NCBI GenBank assembly: GCA_024637395.1
Contig: JAGXFG010000127.1
Coordinates: 1-32,053 of the forward strand
Origin: Burkholderiaceae bacterium
GTDB taxonomy: Bacteria > Pseudomonadota > Gammaproteobacteria > Burkholderiales > Burkholderiaceae_E
Direction of reading: 5' to 3'
Length of the DNA: 32,053 bases
Shown here: positions 1 to 7,307 of the stretch, in pieces
How the letters are laid out: each line of letters starts with the position of its first letter
Numbering within the stretch: the first letter of the stretch is position 1
Translations under genes and position numbers: made by a program
Notes under the pieces: model-generated
Seen by the model: the letters and a program-made list of their open reading frames with translations, nothing else
What the model was told of the DNA's origin: nothing
Database searches by the model: none

Positions 1-788
1 ACGTCGGCGTGCAGCAGCACCGTCGCCGCTTCCTCGACGTGCCTGACGCCGCCGAGATCGTAGTGCACCTTGAGCTCCGGGGCGGTCCCCGAGATCCCGG
101 TGAGGCGCACTCCGTGGCGGACCCGGCCGGATCCCAGCTGCAGGCCGGCCATCCAGCGCGCACCTTTGGCGAGATCCGGGGCGTTGCGCCAGGCAGCGAG
201 CGCTGCTCCGGCGTGGCGCAGATAGGCCTCCCACGGAGTGAAACTGAGCACCGCGCAGACCTGCGCACCGGCGCCGCGCAACTGTGACGCCACGTACCAC
301 AACAGCGCCCCGCCGCCGGCCAGCACCACCGGTCCGGCCGGAATCTGGCCGCTCGACTTGAGCAAGGTCTGGGCGGCTCCCGCGGTCATCACTCCCGGCA
401 AGGTCCAGCCCGGGATGGGCAGCGGCCGCTCGTAGGCGCCGGTGGCGATCATCACCGCGCCGGCGCGCACCACGTATCCGCCCTCGCCCGGCCCCAGCAG
501 GCTGGCAGTGCCGTCATTGGCAATCTCGAAGACCGTGGTCTGGGGCCTGAAATCGGCGCCGCTGGCCATGAAGGCCTCGGCCAGCGGTCGTCCCGCGAGG
601 TAGTCCGCGCCCAGCAGCCGTGAGCGTTGCGGGCGGGCGGCGTTGCCCAGCACGCGGCGATAGATCTGGCCGCCGGGTTCGATGTTCTCGTCAGCGACGA
701 TCACGCTCAGCCCGAGGTCCCGCGCCGCGATGGCGGCGGCCATGCCGGCCGGACCGGCGCCGATGATCAGCAGATCGGTAGCTTCCAT
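1..788 (-). CDS. FAD/NAD(P)-binding oxidoreductase, large subunit of a heterotrimeric amino-acid/opine-type dehydrogenase (partial)
   Basis: The reading frame is open from 788 to the window edge, so the C-terminus is missing. The N-terminus has a dinucleotide-binding motif (LIIGAGPAGMAAAI, residues about 6-19). A second glycine-rich motif (VLAGGG) lies near residue 155, and between them is an ATGAYERPLPIPGWTLPGV stretch. That stretch is typical of the HcnB/OoxA/LhpE family, the larger flavin subunit of hydrogen cyanide synthase, opine oxidase and D-hydroxyproline dehydrogenase. ATG 788 is preferred over ATG 791 because the upstream AGGGGGC sits about 5 bases before it. The start overlaps the stop of the upstream 2Fe-2S gene, indicating translational coupling. 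It probably forms one enzyme with the products of the next two genes upstream. The substrate cannot be read from sequence. Confidence 0.88.
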   Translation of the reverse strand, partial: MEATDLLIIGAGPAGMAAAIAARDLGLSVIVADENIEPGGQIYRRVLGNAARPQRSRLLGADYLAGRPLAEAFMASGADFRPQTTVFEIANDGTASLLGPGEGGYVVRAGAVMIATGAYERPLPIPGWTLPGVMTAGAAQTLLKSSGQIPAGPVVLAGGGALLWYVASQLRGAGAQVCAVLSFTPWEAYLRHAGAALAAWRNAPDLAKGARWMAGLQLGSGRVRHGVRLTGISGTAPELKVHYDLGGVRHVEEAATVLLHAD

Positions 789-1081
789 CATTGCCCCCTG
801 GCCGGGCCGCGCTGGCGCGCGATCCGCATCCCCTCGCGAACCGGAACCAGGCAACCCTGGCGGTTGGGGACACCGTCGACCTCGGCCAGGCATTCGAAGC
901 ACACTCCCATCAGGCAGTAGGGCGCGCGCGGCTCGCCGCCGACGGCGTGGGTGCGGTAGTCGGTGCCAAAGACGCGCAGCAGCACGCTGGCGACGGTCTC
1001 GTCGGCCTGGGCTGCAATCGGCCGGTCCTCGACCACCACGGTGAGCGTGGCTGCTTCCGGGTCAGTGCACGATTTGAGCAT
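788..1081 (-). CDS. (2Fe-2S)-binding small subunit of amino-acid/opine-type dehydrogenase (HcnA-like)
   Basis: About 97 residues, a normal size for the small iron-sulphur subunit (HcnA/LhpF type) of heterotrimeric flavin dehydrogenases. The cluster-binding cysteines lie in APYCLMGVCFECLAEVDG followed by RQGC, giving a C-x4-C-x2-C...C plant-ferredoxin-like arrangement. An earlier start at 1117 is possible. ATG 1081 is chosen because AGGCG lies 8 bases upstream and the resulting length fits the family. The gene overlaps the preceding DAO-type flavoprotein gene by 20 bases and shares its stop/start bases with the following FAD subunit gene. By family knowledge it would pass electrons between the two flavin subunits. 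That role is inferred here from synteny. Confidence 0.87.
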   Translation of the reverse strand: MLKSCTDPEAATLTVVVEDRPIAAQADETVASVLLRVFGTDYRTHAVGGEPRAPYCLMGVCFECLAEVDGVPNRQGCLVPVREGMRIARQRGPARGQ

Positions 1082-2183
1082 TTTCAAAGCGCCTGGAACT
1101 GAAGGCGGCAAGTTCATCGGGGATTAGTCCGGTGGCGATGGCCGGGGCCAGGCGGCGGGCATGGGCCGCAGCCAGAGTGATGCCGCTGTGAGCGGTGACC
1201 ACGTAGGCGCCGGGATGCCCCGGTACTTGCTCGTAGATCGGATAGCCGTCGGGGGTCATGACGCGCAGTGCGCCCCAGCTGCGCACCACCCGCAACCCGG
1301 CCAGGAACGGGAACGCGGTCGTCCCCATGCGGGCCACTTCGCGGATTCCGGCTCGATCGACGCGGTCGTCCTCGCCGACATCCTCGCTGGTGACGCCCAT
1401 CAGGATCGAACCCTCGGGGGTCTGGCGCACGAGGTTCGAGGTGACCTGGAAGCGCGGTGCGATGCGCTCGGTCACCAGGATCTGGCCGCGATCGGGGCCC
1501 ACCGGCACCGCCATGCCGAGCATTGCACCCAGCGGCTTGCAGCCCAGGCCGGCGGCGATCACCAACCGGTCGCAGCCCAGGGGCTCGCCATTGACCATCA
1601 GTTCGAATCCGCCGCCCGGAACCGCCCTGATGGCGCTTACCGAGCAATCAGTCCGGCGCTCGGCGCCTGCGCCCGGGAGCGCGCTGTGCAACGCGTGGAG
1701 CAGGGCGAGCGGATTGACCTCGCCGTCGTCCTCGCTCCATGATCCGCCGGCAACGGTGGGCCCGATGCCCGGCATCACCCGTTCGATTGCGGTGCGATCG
1801 AGCAACTCGGCGCGGTACCCTTCGGCGCCCGCTTCAGCGTGCAGGCGTGCGATCAGTTCCTTGTGGCCCTCGAACTCCTGCTCGCCGAGTGTCAGCCAGA
1901 CCCCGCCGGTGCGGCGATAGCCGCAATCCACCCCGGTGCGATCGTGCAACTCGGCGGTGAAGTCGGTATAGAGGTCGGCCGAAGCCAGCGACCAGCGGGC
2001 ATAGGGCCGCATGCCCAGGCCCTTGCCGTGGACCCACACCAGGCCAAAGTTGCCCCGCGAAGCCCGTTTGGCCGTGTCCGGTCCGTCGAGCACCAGCGTG
2101 CGCAGCCCCTGCAATGCCAGTCCGTAGGCTACCGAGGCGCCGATGATCCCGGCGCCACAGACGACCACTTCGGCGCGTTTCAT
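1062..2183 (-). CDS. FAD-dependent oxidoreductase of the glycine/D-amino-acid oxidase (DAO) superfamily, catalytic subunit
   Basis: 373 residues. The N-terminal Rossmann motif VVVCGAGIIGASVAYGLA binds FAD. The C-terminal end has the DAO-family signature AYVVTAHSGITLAAAHARRLA, followed by the FSSRRF ending common in HcnC/OoxB/DadA-like proteins. ATG 2183 overlaps the stop of the upstream ABC ATPase gene by 4 bases (ATGA). A longer frame upstream is only the shadow of that ATPase. With the 2Fe-2S and large FAD subunits immediately downstream, this would be the subunit that oxidises an imino- or D-amino-type substrate, as in D-hydroxyproline dehydrogenase, opine oxidase or hydrogen cyanide synthase. 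Which of these applies is unknown. The neighbouring peptide-type importer and epimerase argue for catabolism rather than cyanide production. Confidence 0.9.
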   Translation of the reverse strand: MKRAEVVVCGAGIIGASVAYGLALQGLRTLVLDGPDTAKRASRGNFGLVWVHGKGLGMRPYARWSLASADLYTDFTAELHDRTGVDCGYRRTGGVWLTLGEQEFEGHKELIARLHAEAGAEGYRAELLDRTAIERVMPGIGPTVAGGSWSEDDGEVNPLALLHALHSALPGAGAERRTDCSVSAIRAVPGGGFELMVNGEPLGCDRLVIAAGLGCKPLGAMLGMAVPVGPDRGQILVTERIAPRFQVTSNLVRQTPEGSILMGVTSEDVGEDDRVDRAGIREVARMGTTAFPFLAGLRVVRSWGALRVMTPDGYPIYEQVPGHPGAYVVTAHSGITLAAAHARRLAPAIATGLIPDELAAFSSRRFENAQIVH

Positions 2184-3178
2184 CGGGCCGCCCCGGCCGG
2201 TTCGGCGGCGACGGCGTGGCAGGCGACGGTGTGTCCCGCCCCGACCTCCAGCATCGCCGGCGTCGTGCTGCACAAGGGCATGGCGAGGTTGCAGCGTGGC
2301 GCAAAGCGGCAACCGGGCGGCGGGTTGACCGGTTTGGCAAGCTCGCCCTTGATCTCCACCGTCGGCCTGCGGTACGCGGGGTCGGGCACCGGTACCGCGG
2401 CCACCAGGGCACGCGTGTAGGGGTGGCGCGGGTTATTGACCAGGTCGTGGGAGGTCGCGACCTCGACCAGCTGCCCGAGGTACATGACCATCACCCGATC
2501 GCACAGGTGGGTCAGGATCGAGAGATCGTGCGAGACATACAGGCAGGAGAAATTCATCCGCTTGGAGAGCTCGCGCAGCAGATCCATCACGCCGGCACGG
2601 ATCGACACGTCGAGCATCGATACCGGCTCGTCGGCGATCACCAGCCGCGGCTCCGCTACCAGCGCCGAGGCGATGCCGACGCGCTGGCGCTCGCCGCCGC
2701 TCATCTGGTGCGGGTAGCGCTGCGCGTAGCGCTCCGGCGGGAGGCCCACCAGCGAGAGCATCGCCGGCACGCGGCGCGCAATCTCGGCCTCGTCCCACAA
2801 TTGGAGCGCGCGCGGCGCCTCGGCGACCAGGTCGAACGCCCGCAGGCGCGGATTGAGCGAGTCGAAGGGATCCTGGAAGATCATCTGCACGTGGGTGCGA
2901 TAGCGCTTCAGTTCGGCGGGACTCAGCGTGGTGACGTCGGCGCCGTCGAAATGGATTGTTCCGCTGGTCGGTTCATCGAGCTTGGCCAGCAGATTGCAGG
3001 TGGTGGACTTGCCGCAGCCAGACTCGCCGACGATGCCGAGGATTTCGCCTTCGGCGATCGAGAAGTTCACGTCCTCGACCGGTTTGATCCAGCCGCGCGG
3101 CAGGCGCCGCAGCGCCGCGCCCATGCTGCGGCCGAGGCCAAAATGCTTGGTGAGATGTTCGACGCTCAGGAGTGCCAT
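2180..3178 (-). CDS. Oligopeptide/dipeptide-type ABC transporter ATP-binding protein (OppF/DppF class)
   Basis: 332 residues. Walker A is GIVGESGCGKST, the ABC signature is MSGGERQRVGIASALV, and Walker B is LVIADEP followed by VSMLDVS. The switch histidine is in YVSHDLSIL. The C-terminal oligo_HPY region carries four cysteines (GCRFAPRCNLAMPLC and a later AC). Comparable cysteine sets bind a 4Fe-4S cluster in some Opp/Dpp ATPases. The start at 3178 (MALLSVEHLTKHFG) gives the usual N-terminus and a 13-base overlap with the upstream ATPase gene. The long in-frame N-terminal extension is antisense/shadow sequence. It powers uptake with the partner ATPase, the two permeases and the binding protein of this operon. 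Confidence 0.95.
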   Translation of the reverse strand: MALLSVEHLTKHFGLGRSMGAALRRLPRGWIKPVEDVNFSIAEGEILGIVGESGCGKSTTCNLLAKLDEPTSGTIHFDGADVTTLSPAELKRYRTHVQMIFQDPFDSLNPRLRAFDLVAEAPRALQLWDEAEIARRVPAMLSLVGLPPERYAQRYPHQMSGGERQRVGIASALVAEPRLVIADEPVSMLDVSIRAGVMDLLRELSKRMNFSCLYVSHDLSILTHLCDRVMVMYLGQLVEVATSHDLVNNPRHPYTRALVAAVPVPDPAYRRPTVEIKGELAKPVNPPPGCRFAPRCNLAMPLCSTTPAMLEVGAGHTVACHAVAAEPAGAAR

Positions 3179-4170
3179 GTTGACTTCCTGGCTGCTGCCA
3201 CGCGGATTTGTTCGATGTCCGCGGTGCGGATACAGGCCGACATGCGTTCCGGAGCGACTGTGACCACTGCGGGACGCGCGCTGTGACAGGCTTCGAGCGC
3301 AAACGGGCAGCGCTCGCCAAAGCCGCAGCCGACCGGCGGGTTGGAAAGGTCCGGCGGCGAACCCGGAATTGAAATCAGCTCGCGGCTCAGGTCGAGGATG
3401 CTCGGGAAGGCGTTCTTCAGTCCTAGCGTGTATGGGTGCCAGGGCTCGGCGAACAGCGGCGGCGTGGGCGCGCATTCCACCATCTGCCCGGCGTACATCA
3501 CGCCGACCCGATCGGCGGTTTCGGCGATCACCCCGATGTCATGGGTGATCAGCAGGATCGAGGACCCGACCCGCGAGCGGATCTCGCGGATGCGTCCGAG
3601 CAGCCGTTCCTGGACCAGCACGTCGAGGCCGGTGGTCGGCTCGTCCATCACCAGCAGGGCCGGCTCGAAGGCGAGCGACATCGCGATCATCGCGCGCTGG
3701 CGCATGCCGCCCGAGAATTCATGCGGGAAGCGGTCGACCAGTTCGGGCTGCAGGCCGACGATGTCGAACAGCTCGACCACCCGCTCGCGAGCTTTTGCCG
3801 CCGAGATCTTCGAGTGCGCGCGGATCCCCTCGACAATCTGGGCGCCGGTGCGCAGCACCGGATTGAGCGAGTTCTGCGCGCTCTGGGGCACCAGCGCGAT
3901 CTGGCGCATCAGTATTTCGCGGCGAAAGCGTACCGGAGAGAGCGCCAGCAAGTCCTGGTCCTTGAAGCGCAGGACGTCGGCCTCGACCCGGGCGGTGGGC
4001 GGCAGCAGCCGCAGCAGCGCCTTGACGACGGTGGACTTGCCGCAGCCGGACTCTCCCACCAGGCCGAAGACCTCGTTCTCGCCGATCGACAGGTCCAGCC
4101 CGTCGACGGCGCGCACGGTCCCGTTGGTGCCGCTATAGGTGACGCGCAGGTTGCGGGCTTCGAGCAGCAT
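3166..4170 (-). CDS. Oligopeptide/dipeptide-type ABC transporter ATP-binding protein (OppD/DppD class)
   Basis: 334 residues. Walker A is GLVGESGCGKSTVVKALL, the Q-loop is LVPQSAQNSLNP, and the signature is EFSGGMRQRAMIAMSLA. Walker B/D-loop is LLVMDEPTTGLD and the H-switch is LLITHDIGVI. The C-terminal oligo_HPY domain includes NPPVGCGFGERCPFALEAC. The start codon lies 1 base after the stop of the DppC-like permease gene, so it is in the same operon. The N-terminal MLLEARNLRVTY is a typical ABC start. It pairs with the downstream OppF-class ATPase as a heterodimer. Confidence 0.95.
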   Translation of the reverse strand: MLLEARNLRVTYSGTNGTVRAVDGLDLSIGENEVFGLVGESGCGKSTVVKALLRLLPPTARVEADVLRFKDQDLLALSPVRFRREILMRQIALVPQSAQNSLNPVLRTGAQIVEGIRAHSKISAAKARERVVELFDIVGLQPELVDRFPHEFSGGMRQRAMIAMSLAFEPALLVMDEPTTGLDVLVQERLLGRIREIRSRVGSSILLITHDIGVIAETADRVGVMYAGQMVECAPTPPLFAEPWHPYTLGLKNAFPSILDLSRELISIPGSPPDLSNPPVGCGFGERCPFALEACHSARPAVVTVAPERMSACIRTADIEQIRVAAARKSTWHS

Positions 4171-4171
4171 G

Positions 4172-5104
4172 CTAACGGTCCGCCAGTCGCGGATTGGCGA
4201 CGACTTCGTAGGCCCGGCTGACGAACACGAAGGCGCTCACCAGCAGCACGATCGAGATCGAGGGCGCAGCAAACCACCACCAGGCGCTGCGCGTGTAGCC
4301 CGAGACCCAGAGGTCCTGGAGGATTCCGCCCCAGGTCACGGCGTTGGGGTCGCCGAAGCCGAGGAAGCTCGCCGAGGCCTCGGTAACGATCGCCCAGGCA
4401 ATGTTGAACGAGGTATAGAGCAGCAGCAGCGGCAGGATGTTGGGGGCGATATGGCGGTAGATGATCCGCAGGTCGCTGGCGCCGCGGGCCCGCGCGAAGG
4501 CGACGAACTGGCGCTGCTTCAGCGCCATGGTCTGGGCCCGGATCACGCGCGCCGAGGTGCGCCAGACGATCAGCACAATGGCGAGGATCACGAAACCGAT
4601 CGAGCGACCGAAGAGCGCGATCAGCACGATGATGAACGGCAGAAAGGGCATGCCATAGATTATGTCGGTAAAGCGCATCAGCACGTTGTCGATCCGGCCG
4701 CCGTAGTAGCCCGCAATCAGCCCGATGTTGGCGCCGATGACGATCGAGATCAGGCCGCTGACCAGGCCGATGATCATGGTGGTGCGGGTGGCCGAGATCA
4801 TCTGCGAGAGCAGGTCGCGCGCGAGGTTGGTAGTGCCCAGCCAGAACTCGGCGCCCGGTTGCTGCAGCACGGCCATTCGGCCGTCGGCCATGCGCAGCGA
4901 CTCGTAGGGGTCGTGCGGCATCAGCCAGGGACCGAAGATTGCGACGATGGCAGCGAACGCGATGATCGCCGCCCCGACGCTGCCGAGCCGGTCGGCGCGG
5001 ATGATTCGCCAGTTGTTGCCGAGTTCCCGCCACAGCGCCGCCGCCGCCCGCCGTATCGGGTGGCCCACCGCCACCGGGGCAATTTCCATCGGTTCAGGGT
5101 TCAC
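4172..5104 (-). CDS. ABC transporter permease, DppC/OppC type
   Basis: 310 residues with a cytoplasmic N-terminal tail and about six hydrophobic segments. It includes the DppC-type periplasmic stretch FGPWLMPHDPYESLRMADGR and LGTTNLARDLLSQMI, and the EAA-loop region RARGASDLRIIYRHIAPNI. The predicted start is GTG 5104: GGGAGG lies 7 bases upstream, and the GTGA overlap with the stop of the enolase-superfamily gene fits translational coupling. An internal ATG at 5089 is a weaker alternative. It works with the DppB-type permease, from which it is separated by the enolase-family gene. Confidence 0.94.
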   Translation of the reverse strand: MNPEPMEIAPVAVGHPIRRAAAALWRELGNNWRIIRADRLGSVGAAIIAFAAIVAIFGPWLMPHDPYESLRMADGRMAVLQQPGAEFWLGTTNLARDLLSQMISATRTTMIIGLVSGLISIVIGANIGLIAGYYGGRIDNVLMRFTDIIYGMPFLPFIIVLIALFGRSIGFVILAIVLIVWRTSARVIRAQTMALKQRQFVAFARARGASDLRIIYRHIAPNILPLLLLYTSFNIAWAIVTEASASFLGFGDPNAVTWGGILQDLWVSGYTRSAWWWFAAPSISIVLLVSAFVFVSRAYEVVANPRLADR

Positions 5105-6267
5105 GACTGGCCTCCCAGCCGCAGGCTGCTGATGGCCATGCGGCGGACGTGCTGCTCATCGACCTCCACGCCCAGACCCGGACCGCGCGGCAGGTGTGCC
5201 ACGCCGTTGCGCACCTGCGCCGAGAAGTCGGTCGGATCCTCGGCCAGGCGCAGCGTGGACATGAAGGCGTGGCCGGCATCGACCAGGTTGGGGATCACTG
5301 CGGCGTGTTGCAGCGACGCGGCCTGGGTGATGCCGAACTCGAGCATTGAATTCATGTAGCAGCCGATCCCGAAGGCCTGCGCGACCGCGGCGATGCGCTG
5401 GGCGCGCAGCGGGCCGCCGTTCTTGCTGCTCTTGATGCTGAAGACCCGGGCAGCGCCGAGACTGGCGATTCGTCCGGCCTCGGCCAGGCCGGTGAGCGCT
5501 TCGTCGGCGGAAACCGGCAACCGGCTGCCTGCGGCGAGCAGCGCCATGCCCTCGAGGTCATTCTTGGCCACGGGCTGTTCGACAAATGCCAGTCGCGAGC
5601 CGCTGACGCCGGCCATGAAATCGGCGGCTTCGACCCGGCTCCAGCCCTGGTTGGCGTCGGCAATCAGCTTGATCCTGGCGCCGTAGCGCGCTTCGAGCGC
5701 GGCCACGCGGCGCACCTCGTCGGCGACCGGCGCCGAGCCCATCTTGAGCATGAAGGTCGCAAAGCCCTGCGCTGCGCGCTCGTCGATCACCCGGATGTCG
5801 TCCTCGGCGCTACCGCTGCCGAGCGGCCACAGCACCGGCAGCGAGTCGCGCAACGCCCCGCCGAGCAGGGTCGCGACCGATACCCCGAGCCGCTTGCCCA
5901 TCAGGTCGAGCAGCGCCATGCTGACCGCGCCCTTGGCGCAGAGGTGATCGGGCAGCAGCGCGTCGAGCAGCGCGTCGATGCGACCCGGCTCAGGGTTTGC
6001 GTCGCGCAGCAGCGCCGGCAACAGCGTCGTGCGCAACACGCCAGCCGCCTCCGCGGGCGACTCGGCAGTGAAAGGCTGCATCGGATTCGCTTCGCCCCAG
6101 CCCTCGACGCCGTCGGCGTCGGTGAGCTTGAGCATCACCGCGCGCGTGATGGCCAGCGTGCCGTAGTTCTTGGAGAGCTTGTAGGGAGTGGCAAAGGCCG
6201 CCTCGACCTCGAAGAGTTCCGCGGCCACGATCGGCAACATCCTGGCCATCGGGGGGGTGGAGTTCAT
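5101..6267 (-). CDS. Enolase-superfamily enzyme, mandelate racemase/muconate lactonizing (MLE) group; probable epimerase/racemase
   Basis: 388 residues, normal for the family. The capping domain is at about 15-135. The barrel ligands and catalytic residues can be placed. The base Lys175 is in FMLKMG, and the metal ligands are Asp204 (LIADANQGW), Glu230 (AFVEQP) and Asp255 (VSADEAL). The second base is Lys279 (FSIKSSKNGG). Lysines on both barrel sides are the MLE-subgroup arrangement used for epimerisation, racemisation, cycloisomerisation or dehydration. The first lysine of the usual K-x-K is Met173 here. GGGGAG lies 6 bases before ATG 6267, and the gene overlaps both neighbours. Its position between the two permease genes of an amino-acid/peptide-type importer, and upstream of a D-amino-acid-type dehydrogenase, suggests it inverts a stereocentre before oxidation. 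Substrate is unknown. Confidence 0.9.
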   Translation of the reverse strand: MNSTPPMARMLPIVAAELFEVEAAFATPYKLSKNYGTLAITRAVMLKLTDADGVEGWGEANPMQPFTAESPAEAAGVLRTTLLPALLRDANPEPGRIDALLDALLPDHLCAKGAVSMALLDLMGKRLGVSVATLLGGALRDSLPVLWPLGSGSAEDDIRVIDERAAQGFATFMLKMGSAPVADEVRRVAALEARYGARIKLIADANQGWSRVEAADFMAGVSGSRLAFVEQPVAKNDLEGMALLAAGSRLPVSADEALTGLAEAGRIASLGAARVFSIKSSKNGGPLRAQRIAAVAQAFGIGCYMNSMLEFGITQAASLQHAAVIPNLVDAGHAFMSTLRLAEDPTDFSAQVRNGVAHLPRGPGLGVEVDEQHVRRMAISSLRLGGQS

Positions 6268-7244
6268 CAGGCGCTCCCCAGCCGGATGCGCGGATCGAGC
6301 AGGCTGTACGACAGGTCGGTGAGGAAATTCATCCCGATCACAATGGCCGCCATCAGGAAGAACGCCGCCTGAGCGACCGGGTAGTCGTGCTGCAGGGCCG
6401 CGTCGACCATTGCCTTGCCCATGCCAGGCCAGGAAAACACGGTCTCGATGACGATCTGGCCGCCAATGGCAAAACCCAGGATCAGCGAGGACACCGTGAC
6501 CACCGCCAGCAGGGCATTGCGCGCGGCGTGGCGAAACAGCACTCGCGTCGGACTCAGTCCCTTGGCGCGGGCAAATTCGACGTAGTCCGAGCCCAGCACT
6601 TCGAGCATCGAATCGCGCATCACCAGCATTGGCGTGACGATGTAGAGCGCGGTGATGGTGAGCGTCGGTAACGCCAGGTGGTGGAGGAAATCAAGCGATG
6701 TGATGAGCGCCCAGGTGGTACCGGGATCGGTGCCGGGCGTGAACATCCCGCCTGAGGGGAACCATTCCAGTTTGTAGCTCAGACCAATGAGCAGCAGGAT
6801 CCCGATCACGAATGGCGGGGCGGCCTGGCAGATCAGGCCGACCACGGTCGCGCCCAGGTCGAGGGCGCCGCCGCGGCGTGAAGCCATCAGAATCCCGAGC
6901 ACTACTCCCAGCGAAATCGCCAGGACCAGCCCGGCGCTCATCAGCATCAGGGTGTTGACCATCCAGAATCCGAGCAGCGGCGCCACCGGCTGACCGCTGG
7001 TGAAGGAGCGCCCCCACTCGAGGGTGGCGAGGTTCTTGAGGTAGATCAGGAACTGCTGCCACATTGGCAGGTCGAGCCCGAAGGCCTGCTTCATCCGGGC
7101 CTGGGCTGCTTCGTCGAGCGCCGGGCTGATGACCTGCGCGGTCGGGTCGCCCGGCATCATCCGGAACAGGACGAACAGGATCACCGCCACCCCGATGAGC
7201 GTCAGGAAGGCAGCAAAGAAGCGGCGGACGACGTAGGACGTCAT
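6267..7244 (-). CDS. ABC transporter permease, DppB/OppB type
   Basis: 325 residues. The N-terminus MTSYVVRRFFAAFLTLIGVAVILFVLFRMMPGDP begins with residues typical of DppB proteins (first 20 quoted: MTSYVVRRFFAAFLTLIGVA). The EAA-like loop is VEFARAKGLSPTRVLFRHAARN and the C-terminus is LLDPRIRLG, with about six membrane segments. Its stop shares one base with the start of the enolase-superfamily gene (TGATG). It forms the membrane channel with the DppC-type permease downstream. Confidence 0.95.
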   Translation of the reverse strand: MTSYVVRRFFAAFLTLIGVAVILFVLFRMMPGDPTAQVISPALDEAAQARMKQAFGLDLPMWQQFLIYLKNLATLEWGRSFTSGQPVAPLLGFWMVNTLMLMSAGLVLAISLGVVLGILMASRRGGALDLGATVVGLICQAAPPFVIGILLLIGLSYKLEWFPSGGMFTPGTDPGTTWALITSLDFLHHLALPTLTITALYIVTPMLVMRDSMLEVLGSDYVEFARAKGLSPTRVLFRHAARNALLAVVTVSSLILGFAIGGQIVIETVFSWPGMGKAMVDAALQHDYPVAQAAFFLMAAIVIGMNFLTDLSYSLLDPRIRLGSA

Positions 7245-7271
7245 CTGGTGATCCCCTGGTTCGTTGGTCGC

Positions 7272-7298
7272 ACCATGCGGGCGGAGCCCGCATGGTGG
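7272..7298 (-). repeat. Perfect 12-bp hairpin between binding-protein gene and first permease gene
   Basis: CACCATGCGGGC (7272-7283) and GCCCGCATGGTG (7287-7298) are exact inverted copies separated by GGA. The hairpin lies 10-36 bases after the stop of the binding-protein gene. It has no T-tract on the minus strand, so it is unlikely to be a simple intrinsic terminator. Intercistronic hairpins after ABC binding-protein genes are known to protect the upstream message and lower permease expression; that role is inferred here. Confidence 0.6.
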
Positions 7299-7307
7299 CT
7301 GGTCACG

